DNA from: Latrodectus hesperus
Lineage: Eukaryota; Arthropoda; Arachnida; Araneae; Theridiidae
Assembly (NCBI GenBank): GCA_037975125.1
Contig: CM075858.1
Span: forward strand, 66,688,140 to 66,752,139
Reading direction: 5' to 3'
DNA length: 64,000 nucleotides
The position numbers and the translations under genes are program-made. The notes under the pieces are model-generated. The model saw nothing but the letters and a program-made list of their open reading frames with translations. It was not told where the DNA came from and ran no database searches. Shown one piece after another: positions 1 to 38,948 of the stretch. Within the stretch, counting starts at the first letter, position 1, and every line of letters starts with the position of its first letter.

Positions 1-1453
1 TGAAAGAAGAGAATCACAAATGAAAACTTTTCTGATTTTCAAAATGTGGAGTATGCTAATTTTGAGTTCGACGTCAAAAACGTCACTTCAGCGGCAGCGA
101 ATGAAATTTGACTTTCAACTGAATAAAAGACAATGAATACAAGGATGATCGGTATTCAGTGACTGCTTTGTTTTGATGAGAACGATGTCTCAGCGAAGTC
201 ATTTAACCGATTCAGAAGCTTGGAGAGTTGTTGGTAGGTTAGAAGGGGGCCAAACTCAAGCCGGAGTAGCACAACCCATTGGAGTGTTACAAAGTGTGAT
301 TTCCAGGATCTGGAACGGTTTTTTGGAGATTGGAAGTGCAGGCCGAAGACTAGGGCAAGGTCGTAGATGGGTAACAACACCCAATGAAGATCAATATTTA
401 AGGTTAACGGCTCGAAGACACCGAAATATGAACGCTACTCTTCACCAACAACACCTTCGCTCGGCTACTGACACCACGGTTTCAACTCAGACTGTCCCAA
501 ACCGGCTCCATGTTGTAGATTTGTATGCTCACCGACCAATGGTATCTGTTAAACTAACATCAAGGCATCGTCGCGACCGCAGGGAGTGGGGAACAGAGCA
601 TGTGAACTGGAGGAGAAATAAATGGAGCAATGTTCTTTTTTGACCAGTCCCGTTTTTCTGTTCATCCTGATAATAGGCGTATTTTCATCTGGAGGGACCG
701 TGGCAGTAGGAATAATCCAGCGTTCGTGCACGAAAATGCCAGATTTGGTGGTGGGGAAGTGTTGGTGTATGGTGGCATCTCCATTGACGGGAGCACAGAC
801 CTCTATATCATTCGAGATGGACCTCTGACTGGTCGCCGATATAAGGATGAGATCCTCAGACCTATTGTAGTCCCTTACACTGCAGCAATCGGAGATGACT
901 TCATTTTAATGGACGATAACTGCAGGCCACATCGTGCTAACCTGGTGGAGGATTTCCTTTTCAAGGAAGGAATCATACGAATGGAATGGCCAGAGTGTTC
1001 TCCAGGCATGAATCCAATAGAGCACGTTTGGGACGCTCTAGGAAGACGATTTGTTGGCCATCAACCAACCCCCCAAACCCACCAAGAACTGGAAAGAGCT
1101 CTTCTGGAAGAGTGGGACACAATACCACAACTCTTGATTAATAGCCTCATTGACTCCACGCCTCAAAGATGTTCAACGTTACTGGCCGTCCGTGGAAACC
1201 ATACCCCGTACTGAAAATGACTTCCTTTGAAGACAACACCTTTTTTTATTATTTTTTTCTCATATGTACAAATTGTGCTTTTTTCCTTTTGTACACAAAT
1301 GTGCAATAAAAAGCATTTTTTCTGCCAAACATGTGTAATTTATTCTAATATAACCTGCTACGTCTGTCGACCACGTATCAATCAGCTAAAAAGTTTCCCA
1401 GCCACAAGATCCACCTAAAACCACAATATCCTTTAATTGTTTTGAGCAGTGTA
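1..1453 (+). mobile_element. Tc1-like DNA transposon, left end outside window
   Basis: Cut-and-paste transposon of the Tc1/mariner superfamily. The transposase reading frame is at 173-1214. The right end, read inward on the minus strand, is TACACTGCTCAAAAC at about 1439-1453, a typical Tc1 terminus with a TA at the junction. No matching left terminus is visible in the first 170 bases, so the element extends off the left edge. The inferred total is about 1.5-1.7 kb, the usual Tc1 size. The transposase is frameshifted, so this copy cannot move by itself. Confidence 0.85.
173..1214 (+). pseudogene. Tc1 transposase (DD34E), frameshifted
   Basis: Would bind the terminal repeats and catalyse cut-and-paste transposition in the nucleus. 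The first frame (from 173, probable methionine at 185, MSQRSHL) carries the paired-type helix-turn-helix DNA-binding region with the linker GRRWVTTPNEDQYLRLTARR. The second frame (630-1214) carries the DDE catalytic core: the first Asp in FFFDQSRF, the second in MDDNCRPH, and the Glu in NPIEHVWDALGRR. The second Asp and the Glu are separated by 34 residues, the Tc1 signature. The frames join at a run of six T at 636-641, where a one-base indel breaks the protein. DQSRF in place of the usual DESRF is a further change. The stop follows GNHTPY, a normal Tc1 C-terminus (GGHTxY). Identification is firm; the break is seen directly. Confidence 0.88.
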
Positions 1454-3050
1454 CTACAAAAATAAACCAATTTTTTAAGCATCAAATATAATGAAACAAT
1501 TTTTTTAAAGTTAAATATACTACTTTTTCCCTCACATTAAAAAAAGGGTTATATACATTGAAATATGGAATCTGTTTTCTTGTATTAATCATGGCTATAT
1601 AAAAATAAGGAAAATTTTTTTTATTGAAAATGGTCGATAGGATTATAAGTAAATATCGGATAAACTTATTTGACATCAATGTTTAATCTTAAGTAATTAA
1701 CTTAAGAGTTTAAGGTATACTATATTTATTTTACAAATATAATAAAATTATTATATTAGAATTTTATTTGAAAAATGTGGAGGATAACCTAATAGTTTAA
1801 AATTGTTGTACAGCACTTTTTTAACATCTATAATGTTGTATTATCTGAGAGGGATTTATTAGATGATGGACCGTATTCATCTGCCAATAAGAAAAATAAT
1901 CTACCTTAGAAAATTCTCAAGTCCTCACCTAAGAGATTGCATAAAATAAACTGAAGCGATATAACAACCACCCTTTTGCTTCAACTACTAAATCATAATA
2001 AGACTACTATCATAAAATATTAAATAATATGCGTAATGGAATAAGACTGAAATGGTACTATTCTCCGTTGCCAGATTTTTGACTACTCATGGTATGCAAT
2101 TTCATAAAATATCAGATTATACAAGATATATATTATACAGGACAAGACACAATTTCTATTTTATTTTAATTTCATTTTCCAAAAAGAATGAAATATTCAT
2201 TTCTAATTATTTTGATTCTAAAGAACCAAGTCTGCAAACTTTGGCGGGCAGTTACTTTCAATGGAAAACATGGACGTAGTTATCTGGTAAAAAATTGCTT
2301 TTTTGAAAAATAATATTTGAACAAATATTTGTTATTTACTTAACTTTGTAGGAAATTTCATTTTTCATCATAAAATTAGTTCTTATGAATAGACCAGTTA
2401 AAGACAAATCAAATCAAATATGAAATATTTAATTCTTTCCTTCATTTACAAGGTTATTAACCCATTAACAGCCACTATCGTCATTTAGAGATTTTGGTAT
2501 TTTATGTACACCACTTGGCGCCAAAAATATATTTGGGACTCTTAGTTTCATTCTTTACATATCAGTCAGTATTATGGGAAGCAGAAAATGTGTATTCTGC
2601 GTTTCATTTCGTTACAACAAACTGGAAATTTCTGTGTAAGTTGAGCGGAACAGAATTGTCATATTTGAAGTATTTTTGGTTTGGTTTTTATATTATAATG
2701 TTATACCGTAAACACAAAAATATATTAGTTAGAGGTTATAGTAACGATCTTACTCAGTCTTTTGTTTCTTATTGAAATGTGATTTTCTTAATGATTTAAT
2801 AACAATACTCATTCGGGGATTGGGGCTGATATCAAGTTCTTTTTCTCTCTTATAAGGGTTATTTTTACTTGACGAGAGATGGGTACTACTTTTACGTTTG
2901 CTGAATTGAAAATGGCCGTAAGTGATCCTAATTGCTTTGCAAATGACATCGATGATGTTACTGTTGATATTGTTCAGATTACTTCCGATAAAATACTAAT
3001 AAGGCCGATAAAATACAGTGATCCCTCGTTTTTCGCGGTTAATAAGGGCC
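1454..3050. other. AT-rich stretch, no recognisable gene
   Basis: Nothing here resembles a known protein or repeat family. Two short plus-strand open frames (2052-2279 and 2494-2775) have no recognisable motif and an amino-acid mix typical of random AT-rich DNA. If the TEP model is right, this lies within its intron after the 6968-7073 exon. Confidence 0.5.
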
Positions 3051-3066
3051 AAAACCTTACTTACTC

Positions 3067-3215
3067 ACTTGCAAACTTTGTCGTCTCAAGGAGGTCTTCA
3101 TCGGTCAGTGGGACCGAGTAGGAATCGATAAGGGCGCTGATGTCTTCTTTTGTCATATCGACAAATCCTTCATGATGTGAGCCAATCTCACCGTACTCTC
3201 ATGGGTCGGAACCAA
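3067..3215 (-). pseudogene. Fragment of a pogo/Tigger-like transposase C-terminus
   Basis: Read on the minus strand from about 3180 down to the stop near 3067, this gives a 36-residue acidic, helical tail containing DMTKEDISALIDSYSVPL and TDEDLLE. That pattern (an acidic loop, then LTxEDLxEL) is typical of the C-terminus of pogo/Tigger/jerky-type DDE transposases. Upstream, in the same frame, an in-frame stop appears almost at once (about 3202), so only this tail is left. The call rests on a short motif. It could instead be the tail of a domesticated CENP-B-like gene, but no further exon was seen. Confidence 0.42.
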
Positions 3216-4072
3216 TCACGGAAACCGGAAACCAATTATGCACCTTTATGAGAAGCCGTGGTATGTACTTTGAATCAACTCTTCTCTTTGTTTGACATGC
3301 AGATTCTCTCTCGCGCATCAACATAAAACATAGCTCCTTTCCGTAATGTGTCTGCCGAAGTGGTTGTATTTTTTCATTTTTATTTTTCAATGAATATTTT
3401 GGAAAAACCCGAGAAGCACTGAAGCCGCAAAACATGAATCGCGAAGTGGCGAGGTAACACTGTAAATTATGTTTCGTATATCGAAGACATTGATGTGACT
3501 AAATTGGAAGACAGCTGCTCCAGAGAGTGTTCTCGGCAGGTGAGAAGTTTATTCTAGTGCTCTGAATATAGCTTCTACTAGCACAAACCCGAATAATATA
3601 GAAGTAACTATAACTGTACAAAAACGAAAACGTATGAAAAAAGCACAATAGTAAGAGACGAAAATATCGAATGTTTTCAATACAAAGTATATTTTGATAA
3701 TAATTATATTGCTACGCACCCTTTGTGCATACTCATTTGGTCAAATGTCAGCTAATGAGTTAAAAACTGAAATAAGGATACCTTCGTAAAACAAATTCTA
3801 TAAATATAATTTTCCTTAAATTTCACCGTGCAAATGAAGATATAGGAGAGAATTATATTTTAACCTCAATATATATATAAAATACAATTTTTATACAAGG
3901 TTAAGAACCACGTCCCCGTTTTTGAAGCGAACAAAGTTCCGTAACACAGCATTACAGGATTTAAATGAACTACAATGCGGCATAAGCAACTTTACAGTGC
4001 AGTTAAATCAGTGTTAACTATGTAGTTAAATACTATTGTCCTGATATAAGTTTCATTCCATTCCATGCGACC

Positions 4073-4074
<2 letters not shown>
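3216..4074. other. Unassigned DNA, one weak exon-like stretch
   Basis: Mostly unremarkable AT-rich sequence. At 3466-3530 on the plus strand an open stretch reads YVSYIEDIDVTKLEDSCSRE and ends at CGGCAG followed by gtgagaag, which looks like a splice donor. Its frame is closed upstream by a stop near 3434 and I do not recognise the protein. It may be a relic exon or chance. Confidence 0.25.

Positions 4075-4149
<75 letters not shown>
4075..4149. repeat. (TA)n microsatellite
   Basis: About 75 bases of pure TA dinucleotide directly left of the mariner-like element. The element's target TA is the last repeat unit. Confidence 0.95.
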
Positions 4150-4152
<3 letters not shown>

Positions 4153-5720
4153 GGTGTCCAGAAAAGGACTCCCTGATTTCAAAATTAAATATCTCGAAAA
4201 CAAAGATCGATAGAGGAATGCAGTAAGCGGTATGTTTATAGTGAAAGCTGTAAGAATTTTATACAGCAATTTGAAATAATAGTTACAAAAGCTGCAAATA
4301 GATGGCGCTGTAATCACCATACGTTATGCCTAGTATAAATAGTGATCTGAAGCCCAGAGCGATCAGTTCCACTATTGAAGCGTGAAAGGAGGTTAGCGTA
4401 CCGAAAGAATAGATTAAAACCATGTATTCCATTGAACAACGCGTTTTCCTGGTGCTAGAGTACCACAGGTTAAAAGAGAGTCCTACGGCAACAAAGCGCT
4501 GTTTTCAAGCACGATTTAATGTTCCAAAAGGACCTGATGCGAAAAACCATTCGTACGCTCTTCGCCAAATTTCAACGAACAGGCCGCGTAACTGATGATC
4601 TAGTGGGGAATGTTGGCCGCAAGCAAACTGCAGTTACGCCTGAAAATGTCGCCACAGTTTCTGGAATTATTCAGTAAAATCCAAAGTCATCCGTCCGTAG
4701 AATTGCATCTGAGACTGGTTTGAAGCGTTCCAGCACGCAGAAAATACTGAGAAAGAGCGTGCACATGTTTCCATTCAAAATTCAAACTCACCAGGCCATA
4801 TCCGTACGAGCTGTGCAACAAAGGGTTGACTTTGCTAATCAGATGCTCACAATGAATGATAGAGAAGGATTTGATGTTGGCTGCATCTGGTTTACAGATG
4901 AAGCACACTTCCACCTGAATGGATTCGTGAATAAACAGAACTGGCGATTTTGAAGTTCCGAAAATCCATATTGGTGTGAATCGAAACCACTGTATTCTCC
5001 TAAAGTTACTGTGTGGGCTGCAGTATGCAGCAGAGGCATTATTGGCCCTTTTTTCATTCGAGAAATGATCACTAGTGAACATTACGTTGCAATTTTGGAA
5101 AAATTTATCGCCACACAGCAAGTGTTAGAGGATCGACCACGTACTGAATGGCTTATGCAAGATGGAGCCCGACCACATCGTACCGAACAAGTGTTTCGCT
5201 TTCTTCCTGAATACTTCGGGAATCGAGTCATTGCTTTGGAATATCCCAAATTTACTGGTGTAGGCATGGATTGGCCTCCATATTCTCCGGATTTGATTCC
5301 CTGTGACTATTTTTTGTGGGGCACATTGAAAGACATTGTCTACCCGAAGCCACGCTGGACGAGCTTGAATCGGCGATCTGTATGGCATGTGAATCCATTT
5401 CTTTTGAGACACTACGAAATGTGATGGCAAATTTCATTCTTCGTTTGCGCGATCTCTGTAGTGCCAATGGTGAAAATTTTGATAACATTGTGATGTGATT
5501 TTTGCAAAGAATGTTTTCATACGATTATTTCATTTATGAATGCTGATATGTGCTGTACAGCTAGCCATCTGTTAGCAGCTTTTGTAACTATTATTTCAAA
5601 CTGCTGTATAAAATTCTTACAGCTTTCACAATAAACATACCGTTTACTGCATTCCTCTATCGATCTTTGTTTTCGAGATATTTAATTTTGAAATCAGGGA
5701 GTCCTTTTCTGGACACCCTG
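4150..5720 (+). mobile_element. Mariner-like element (DUF4817 type), complete ends
   Basis: A complete 1571-base DNA transposon. It begins CAGGGTGTCCAGAAAAGG at 4150 and ends with the reverse complement at 5720. The terminal inverted repeats are about 150 bases (4150-4300 and 5570-5720) with only a few mismatches. TA dinucleotides flank both ends, as expected for the Tc1/mariner superfamily. Both flanks are (TA)n tracts, so it sits within a microsatellite. The encoded transposase is broken. The near-identity of the long terminal repeats suggests a fairly recent insertion. Confidence 0.92.
4422..5498 (+). pseudogene. DUF4817-type mariner transposase, inactivated
   Basis: Transposase of the IS630/Tc1/mariner superfamily. 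The N-terminus (MYSIEQRVFLVLEYHRLKES) matches the DUF4817 helix-turn-helix. The catalytic core shows the first Asp in FTDEAHFHLNG, the second in MQDGARPH and the third in SPDLIPCDYFLWG. The spacing from second to third Asp is 47 residues because of an extra KFTGVGMD segment, which I recall as a feature of this group. Defects seen: a one-base frameshift at the A5 run near 4541-4546, a stop at about 4675, TGA for Trp at 4951-4953, and a frameshift near 5345. The C-terminus is RDLCSANGENFDNIVM. Start chosen at 4422, where the conserved N-terminal motif begins. The element cannot encode an active enzyme. Confidence 0.88.
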
Positions 5721-5889
<169 letters not shown>

Positions 5890-5929
5890 TTTAAGCTGAT
5901 CTGAATTTTATTTCAGGATCTATAATGAT

Positions 5930-6535
5930 TTCTTAACCGTAAAATGGTTGTTTATTTCTTTCCAATTCATATTATGATTACACCACTTTATTACAATTTT
6001 CATTTGTTTATATAAAATATCTATGACTACAGATAACGTTTCCTCTACGTCACATCATATTGAGACGGCGTCGTAAAGTGATATCAATAAAATAAACGTA
6101 TATTATTTCAGTATACAACATAATATTATGACATAATAAGTATTATATTTGCCATTATTGCCACAACAAATTGCTTTTGCATACAATATTCTTAGAATTA
6201 TTTTAAATTTAATATGTTTCAAATAATACAATGGAATACCATTATTAGAACCAAACGTAAATCAGATTTTTGTAAACCAAAATGATATTATTATTAGTTT
6301 TTATTCGCTATTTTGTTATTAAATTCTTTCAACGTTTTGAATATATTTTCCTCTTATATTTTTGCAAAAGTTTAAAAAGAATCATAACTACTTATTAATC
6401 ATTAAGTGGTTATTTCGTTCATTCCAGTTGAGATCATGATTGCGCCACTTTATTACAATTCCCATTGGTTTAAAATATCCATGACGTCAGATATCATTTC
6501 ATCTACGTCAAATCATATTAAAACGGTGTTGTAAA
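5930..6535 (+). repeat. Pair of diverged direct repeats, ~140 bases each
   Basis: The segments at about 5935-6078 and 6403-6532 align throughout: both run from a TGGTTATTT-like start, through CCACTTTATTACAATT, to CTACGTCA and then CATATT. They lie about 470 bases apart. They carry no coding signal. Possibly the ends or two copies of an unidentified non-autonomous element. Confidence 0.5.
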
Positions 6536-6967
6536 TCCGACTTGTCAACGAATTTGCTGCCTGCCTTCAAATCTCACTCTTCGAGCGGCAGCAAACAAGG
6601 TGAAGTTCACAATCGAATGTCTGAATGTTATCGGCGATGAGGAAAAATCCATTCATGATTTTTACCACTAACAAAGAAGTATTTTTTTAATTATAGTTTT
6701 TTGTTACATTTGTAAATGGTTTCAAAATCTTGAAAATTACCGGCTGTTCTAAATAATTGTTTTTCAAATTTTCAAATCTTTAGCGATACTGCGTCCAAAA
6801 TTGAACACGTTGTCTATAGAAGATAAGAAAAATCAAAACGAAAAAGACACAACGCCAAACATCCACTTTGCTGTTAGTTTAAATCGGCAAGGTCGACTTA
6901 AAAATTTTTTATTTTATTATTATTATTTTTTTTATCTAATTGCTGATTTTTAATAGATATTACTTAC

Positions 6968-31094
<24,127 letters not shown>

Positions 31095-33149
31095 CTGCAC
31101 ATAATAAATAAATAAATAAAGGACACAAATTTTCAATACATATTTAGTAGCACTATACAGTATTTCCGAAAAACGTTCTTGAAATATCAAAGGGTAGTAA
31201 TCAGATTACGACGAAAAAGATTTAAATGAGAAATAGAGCCCTAAATCGTGATTTGATGTTGCAATTGAAATGATGCAAAGACGTTTTAAAAGGAATATGT
31301 ATTGCTTTTGTAACCAGAAATTACGGTACTTTTCCATTATACCACCGAAGGCGATAAAGTCGCCAATAATAATGCAACCAACGCCAATTAGAATATCACC
31401 ACTGGTAACCTTTTGTCGCCACATTTTGAAAGCAAGTCACGGCCAATTTTTTTTTATTAGTCACGTCTTTTTTTTAACCCAAAAAATTAAAACAAAAAAG
31501 GAGAATTTGGGATTTGTCGAAAACAGAGGAAGAAATGATCATATAAATAAGAGAAAATCGTTTTGTCTGAAATCACAAATTGTGAGAAAAATCATGAAAT
31601 GAAATTGTATTTCCGATATAAAATTCAATGTCGCTGTGGTGACAGTGTGTTGTCACCAAAAAGTCTGCTTGGTGAGATTTGAGTTGGTAAAATGGAAAAA
31701 TACCGAAATTACAATATGTTTATGGGATTGTTGATAGAAAGCAAAAGCTCTTTACAAAGAAGCGTTTTTCCCCTCATTCCTCATTAGGATATTTGCTAGT
31801 CACATTAAGATATCTGATGTTTTGCAAGAAAACAGACAAATTCAGCATTAAGGTATTACATTTGCACTAGATTAAGCTATGCAACAAATAATTAAAAGGA
31901 ATTATTTATGGTACAAAAATCCTAGCAATCGAATCTGATATTTTTGTATTTTACTTCTAAGTTCTGCGCACATTTCAGGCTGATACGCTGTATAATTCTA
32001 AAGCTATCTTAATTTGCATATTTTTGTTTAGTAGCAATAACTTTATTTTAAGGTTCAACCTATTCCATTTTAGTATGTATAAATAAGATTTCTTTCGCAC
32101 TACATTTTTCTTATTTTAAGTATTTTATTGAATGTCATGTTGTCTCTTTTTTATCTATCTCGAAGTTAATTTTTCATCGCATAACATTTTGTCAGTTTTA
32201 TTCTGTTCTTTTGTTTCTAATATTTGTCATGGCTAATCATCTCATATTTTGGAATCATGATCAAGTGACAAAGTCCTCAATCATATAGCTGTACATTTCT
32301 TTCTGAATAAACTTTGTAAACATTAAAGAAAGGTAATTTGACTTTATGAATTTTTAAGAAACGCTTGACATAATAATAAGCTGAGAAAGATTTTGACACA
32401 TATTTGACGCAGTATGTACCACAAACAACTCTTTTCTGAGAAAGAGATTACAGTATGTTATGTAAATATTTTCATTTGCTCTGGAATGGCCTGTAATATC
32501 AAACTTTATCATCTAACATTCTCCTTATCTAATAGATCATTTCCGCGAAGCTCTTCAAAAGGTTAATTTTTAATATTTAATTATTCTTTTGTTGATACAG
32601 TAGTATAAAAGATTTCTAACTCATATAAATCATAGTCTTGATTATGAGTGACGCTGCTTCAGCAAATCAATAACATCAATTAGATAAATTTACTCGAATC
32701 TTTCTAAAGTCAATGAAACAACTTACTTGTGTGTGATTATAATAGAAATATTATAAGTGATTCCTAATTTTGGGGGTCATATTGGATGCTGATCAGTAGT
32801 CTACAGTTCAAAAGATCATTATTTCGAATCCTAATTCTGTTGTGAACGTTAGTGGCAGTTCTTAGTCTTATATAACTGTGGATCCTGGTTAATTAGTTGC
32901 CAAAATGTAAATGGAATTTAAAAAAAATTCGAGTGTTATTTAATAAAGGAGATATAACTCCTAATTTGAAAAAAAAATTCTGTAAGCTTAGAAAATCAAA
33001 GTAAGTTAAAACATTTGATGTCACTAAAATGACTTTGCTTATCATTCGCTGATACAGTATTAATTCATGAATATCATTGGCTTTTATATTTGCGAGGAAT
33101 AAAAGATTAATATAGATTATTAAATGGAAAACTAAACCTGTGGCACGAT
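31095..33149. other. Upstream part of the TEP gene; first exon not found
   Basis: The exon carrying the signal peptide and two bases of the split codon before GFILAS should lie here or further right. I found no minus-strand ATG frame with a hydrophobic leader and a suitable donor. A minus-strand frame at 31206-31424 is repeat-like (GGCGACTTTATCGCC, TGGTTACCAG-type motifs) and not convincing as protein. At 32800-32860 there is a weak TTCGAATCC B box. Confidence 0.45.
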
Positions 33150-34010
33150 AGTCCATATGTGGGCCAAGGCCTACAGTGCCCATATCTGTTTTCCAGACCG
33201 AGGGGCCGGGAGTGTGAAGCATATGTCTTGATTAGGTGGTAAACTTAATGCAAAACCCTAAGTGTTTAGTTTTCAAGCATGCTAGGTATTCAGTTTATCG
33301 ATCTACTGAAGGAATGAAAGGCTGAGACTATCTTGCCCATCCCATCATGAGACTCCCCATCACCCACATGCCATAAGACTACCATCGAGAATGTAACCTC
33401 GAACCAGCGGCTTGGGAGAGCGGAACGCTACGATTACACCACCGGTCTTTAATATGAACTATTACCATTGATAAATCCATGGTCTACTGATAAAAAGTGT
33501 CTTTCTAGAAGTGCATTTAGAGGATACCGATGTGTTTATTTCTTAAGCATTCTTGGTACACAGTTTATTGAACTACTGAAGGGATGAAAGGCTGAGACTA
33601 TCTTGCCCATCCCATCATGAGACTCCCTATCACCCAAATGCCATGAGACTACCATCGAGAATATAGCCTCGAACCAGTGGCTTGGGAGAGCGAAACGCTA
33701 CGATTACACCACCGGTCTTCAATATAAACTATTACCGGTCTGCTGATAAACAAGTGTCTTTTTCTAGCAGTGCATTTCAGATGATACTGATCACTTTGTA
33801 ATGGAATTCGTGATTGCTATCTGGGATTGTGTTTAAGGAAGTTTCAGATTTATTCCGAGCTACTGAAGGTATGACAGGCCGAGACTATCAATTAAAGGTT
33901 TTGCCAAAATACAAAAGACTCTCGATCACCCACATAACCTATGAAGGCATTCAACCGTCGAGTTATTTATTATACATCTCAAACCAGCGGCTTGGAGAGC
34001 AGTAACTTTG
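33150..34010 (-). repeat. SINE family B with part tandemly triplicated
   Basis: A minus-strand SINE B (33150-33450; head GGTGGTGTAATCGTAGCG with B box GGTTCGAGGTTAC, tail GGCCTTGGCCCACATATGG). Its head-proximal half then recurs at about 33540-33720 and 33840-34005. GGCTGAGACTA lies at 33320 and 33590 and its relative at 33877, giving offsets of about 270 and 287 bases. Linker sequence (ACTATTACC, CTACTGATAAA, AGTGTCTTTCTAG) is also repeated, so this is a local duplication and not three insertions. The third copy is the most diverged. Confidence 0.75.
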
Positions 34011-35682
34011 GATCATTTTAACAACTGCTGCTTAATAAAGAATAATTTTCTCTACGTTGACTTTTGCAAATATTTTTCAGGTCAAAAATGTCTTTGTATT
34101 CTTGTTTATTTTGATTGCTTTTGCAGCAAAACTAAGCAAGTGAACTATTTTTATAAACAAAATTTTCCGAAATGTTTACATAACATTTTTTAAAAAAAAT
34201 TAAAAAATCATAACTTTTATTTTCTTATTGCTTCTATTAAATTGCGCAGGATTTCGTAAGTTATGTAAACTCCATTAATAAAATAAATTTGACGCTAATA
34301 TTGACTTAAAGTGATAAATTTTCAGTTACATTATAAAAAAAGTAATGGATTTTGCCAGACTGCTAGTTGCCGGCTGACACTGAAAATAAAAGTTAAACCA
34401 GTTCGATGTAAATCATTCCCTTTTAGATTGCTGTTAAAAACAGGAATCTGTTCACGACACGTCATGTGGTTGATCACGTGATACAGAAATTTATAGTACT
34501 CTATTAAATCGTTGGAAAATCGAGTTGAAACTGCTTTTATTTTACGATTTAATAAATATCTTTGGAGCGACTGATTTGCTTTAATTCACGTCGATGGCTT
34601 AAAAATTTCTTCGACGTTGTTTGTCTTGTTAAATTCATTTTTCATATTATTCTGTGGCAATGTTAGACGGATGTAAAAAGCTATCAAATTTATATTTGAT
34701 AAAATCAGCGTTCCATACTTGATCCCGCTGAAGATCGCCATATTGCGAGGGCCTACGTACTTTCTCATGGTCTAAGATATACTCATAAATGATATGAGGA
34801 AGTTCGAAAAGAAATGTGCCAGCTCAGTTTTCGACCCCCTCACCTTGTTATATTACATTAGGAGATGATTAGCAGAATGAACAGAAAGTGGTTAGAAATT
34901 TTAAAGCAACAAAACAGCCGATTATCTTGTTTGTGTATAATTAATATAGCTGCGATAATGACGAGGAGAATGGTATCCTTCTTGTATTTGGAAGGTAGTG
35001 GATTCGATACTTGAGACTTCGGAAGAATAGAATGCCGAAAAGACCAACATAAATTAAAAGTTTCCGACAGTTTAATGTTCATTGTGAAGTTTACTACCTT
35101 GGTGGAATTTGGTGTAAAATAAAAATAGAAGCTCTGGTGTCGACCACATCATTTGACTGTACTTTAATATTATGAGATGGTTAAGAGAATTTAGATGCTG
35201 TGGTTGGTAGGATTAGGTAATAAAAAAATTCAATAACTCATCCTAACATGTAACGAATAAATATCGGAAATAAAATGAGAAGCAAAGAAATTATCTCTAA
35301 ATCAATGTGATTAAGTGAAAGCGATGTGCTTATGAATTTTTTATTATAACTAGAAATAATTTTTCTCAAATTTAGTAGTTTAAAACTAAAAATGTCTGTA
35401 TAAAGCTTTCAATCTTAAAATTTAGTTCATGTTCAATAACTATGCACACATTTTCCCCCTCTGGAATAACAGCTTAATTTTTTTCAAGTAATAATTTTGT
35501 GTGTGAACATATTTTTCTGTAAAAAAAGATATTTAATATAGATTATATTCTCACTAATGTTTTCCATTTTTCGCACAAAAATTTTAATAGTAACTTAGAT
35601 ATTAAATTAACTGGTTTGACATTTTTTTTCTTCACTGAAATAACTGTGGTTAATTTTTTGCTAAGGTAATAATACTGTGTTT
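34011..35682. other. No gene recognised
   Basis: AT-rich. Segments near 34833-34920 and 35130-35215 show loose resemblance (TCGACC..., GAGATGRTTARSAGAAT-like), possibly an old duplication. Short frames at 34586-34768 and 34858-35082 have no motif. Confidence 0.4.
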
Positions 35683-35987
35683 GACGACCGATGGCTGAGT
35701 GGTCAGCGCTCCTGCCTCCTAAGCTGTGGGTTCTGGGTTCGAATCCCAGTTCGGGCATGAATGTTACTTTCTATTTCTGTGTTTCTCTGTCCTTTCTTCC
35801 GTGATGATGTGGCGTATGAATGTAGCCCACCCTATAAACGTGTTTGTGATGGTATGGCGCGCGGGCAACCCTACTCGCCTTCAGTGACTTGTTTCACAGG
35901 TGCCCGCTGGGTAACGACAAATGAGTAGCAGTTTCTGGCATTGTTGTGACATAGGTCCGTCACCCAAGTGTCCGCAGTTGGAAAAAG
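35683..35987 (+). repeat. tRNA-derived SINE family A, complete copy
   Basis: tRNA-like head GACCGATGGCTGAGTGGTCA (A box), then GGGTTCGAATCCCAG (B box, perfect 5-base T stem). Body: GTGTTTCTCTGTCCTTTC, ACCCTATAAACGTG, then CAGGTGCCCGCTGGGTAACG and CAGTTTCTGG. Too many mismatches in the acceptor and anticodon stems for a working tRNA. The family is also at 9394 and 10672, with related heads at 44414 and 49590. Confidence 0.86.
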
Positions 35988-35989
35988 TA

Positions 35990-36070
35990 TGGGTTCGGTA
36001 TAGAATCGGGCCACTTTAGTTTGGAGAGAAAAGTTGTGGATAAAATTTAATTTATCTTCGTTTAGTAATT
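35990..36070 (+). mobile_element. Family E MITE, left-end fragment
   Basis: GGTATAGAATCGGGCCACTT, then TTGGAGAGAAAAGTTGTGGA and TAAAATTTAATTTATC match the left part of family E; the rest is missing. Confidence 0.55.
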
Positions 36071-36424
36071 TATCTTCGTTCGTTAAATATATTTTTACAG
36101 TTGGAATATATTTTTTTATAAATTTTTCTAATGAAATTATTTACATAGTGTGCCCTACATTTTTTTTTTCAAACAATACTTCCATAAGAGTTTGAATATA
36201 TTTCTTGTAAGCAATTGTCTCACAAATGAAACCAGTCAGATGAATTTTTTCTATAATATTCTAAATACTGCTTAAAAATTAAGAATAAATTTAGAGTTTA
36301 GTGAAGAAATATTTGAGGTTGTTAATAAACCGGCTCGTAAAAACAAAATATAACGTATTAAATATGATTATTCCCGTTCACTGTAGCAGTTGAAACTGCC
36401 CTCCACCCATTTCATCACACACAC

Positions 36425-38948
<2,524 letters not shown>

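Noticed and set aside
31206..31424. Minus-strand frame as the missing first TEP exon
   Set aside because: It has no clean hydrophobic leader, the sequence resembles repeat DNA, and no donor gives the phase 2 junction needed.
35683..35757. Genuine tRNA gene
   Set aside because: A and B boxes and a perfect T stem are present, but the acceptor stem has mismatches, no proper anticodon stem forms, and the sequence continues as a repeated SINE body.
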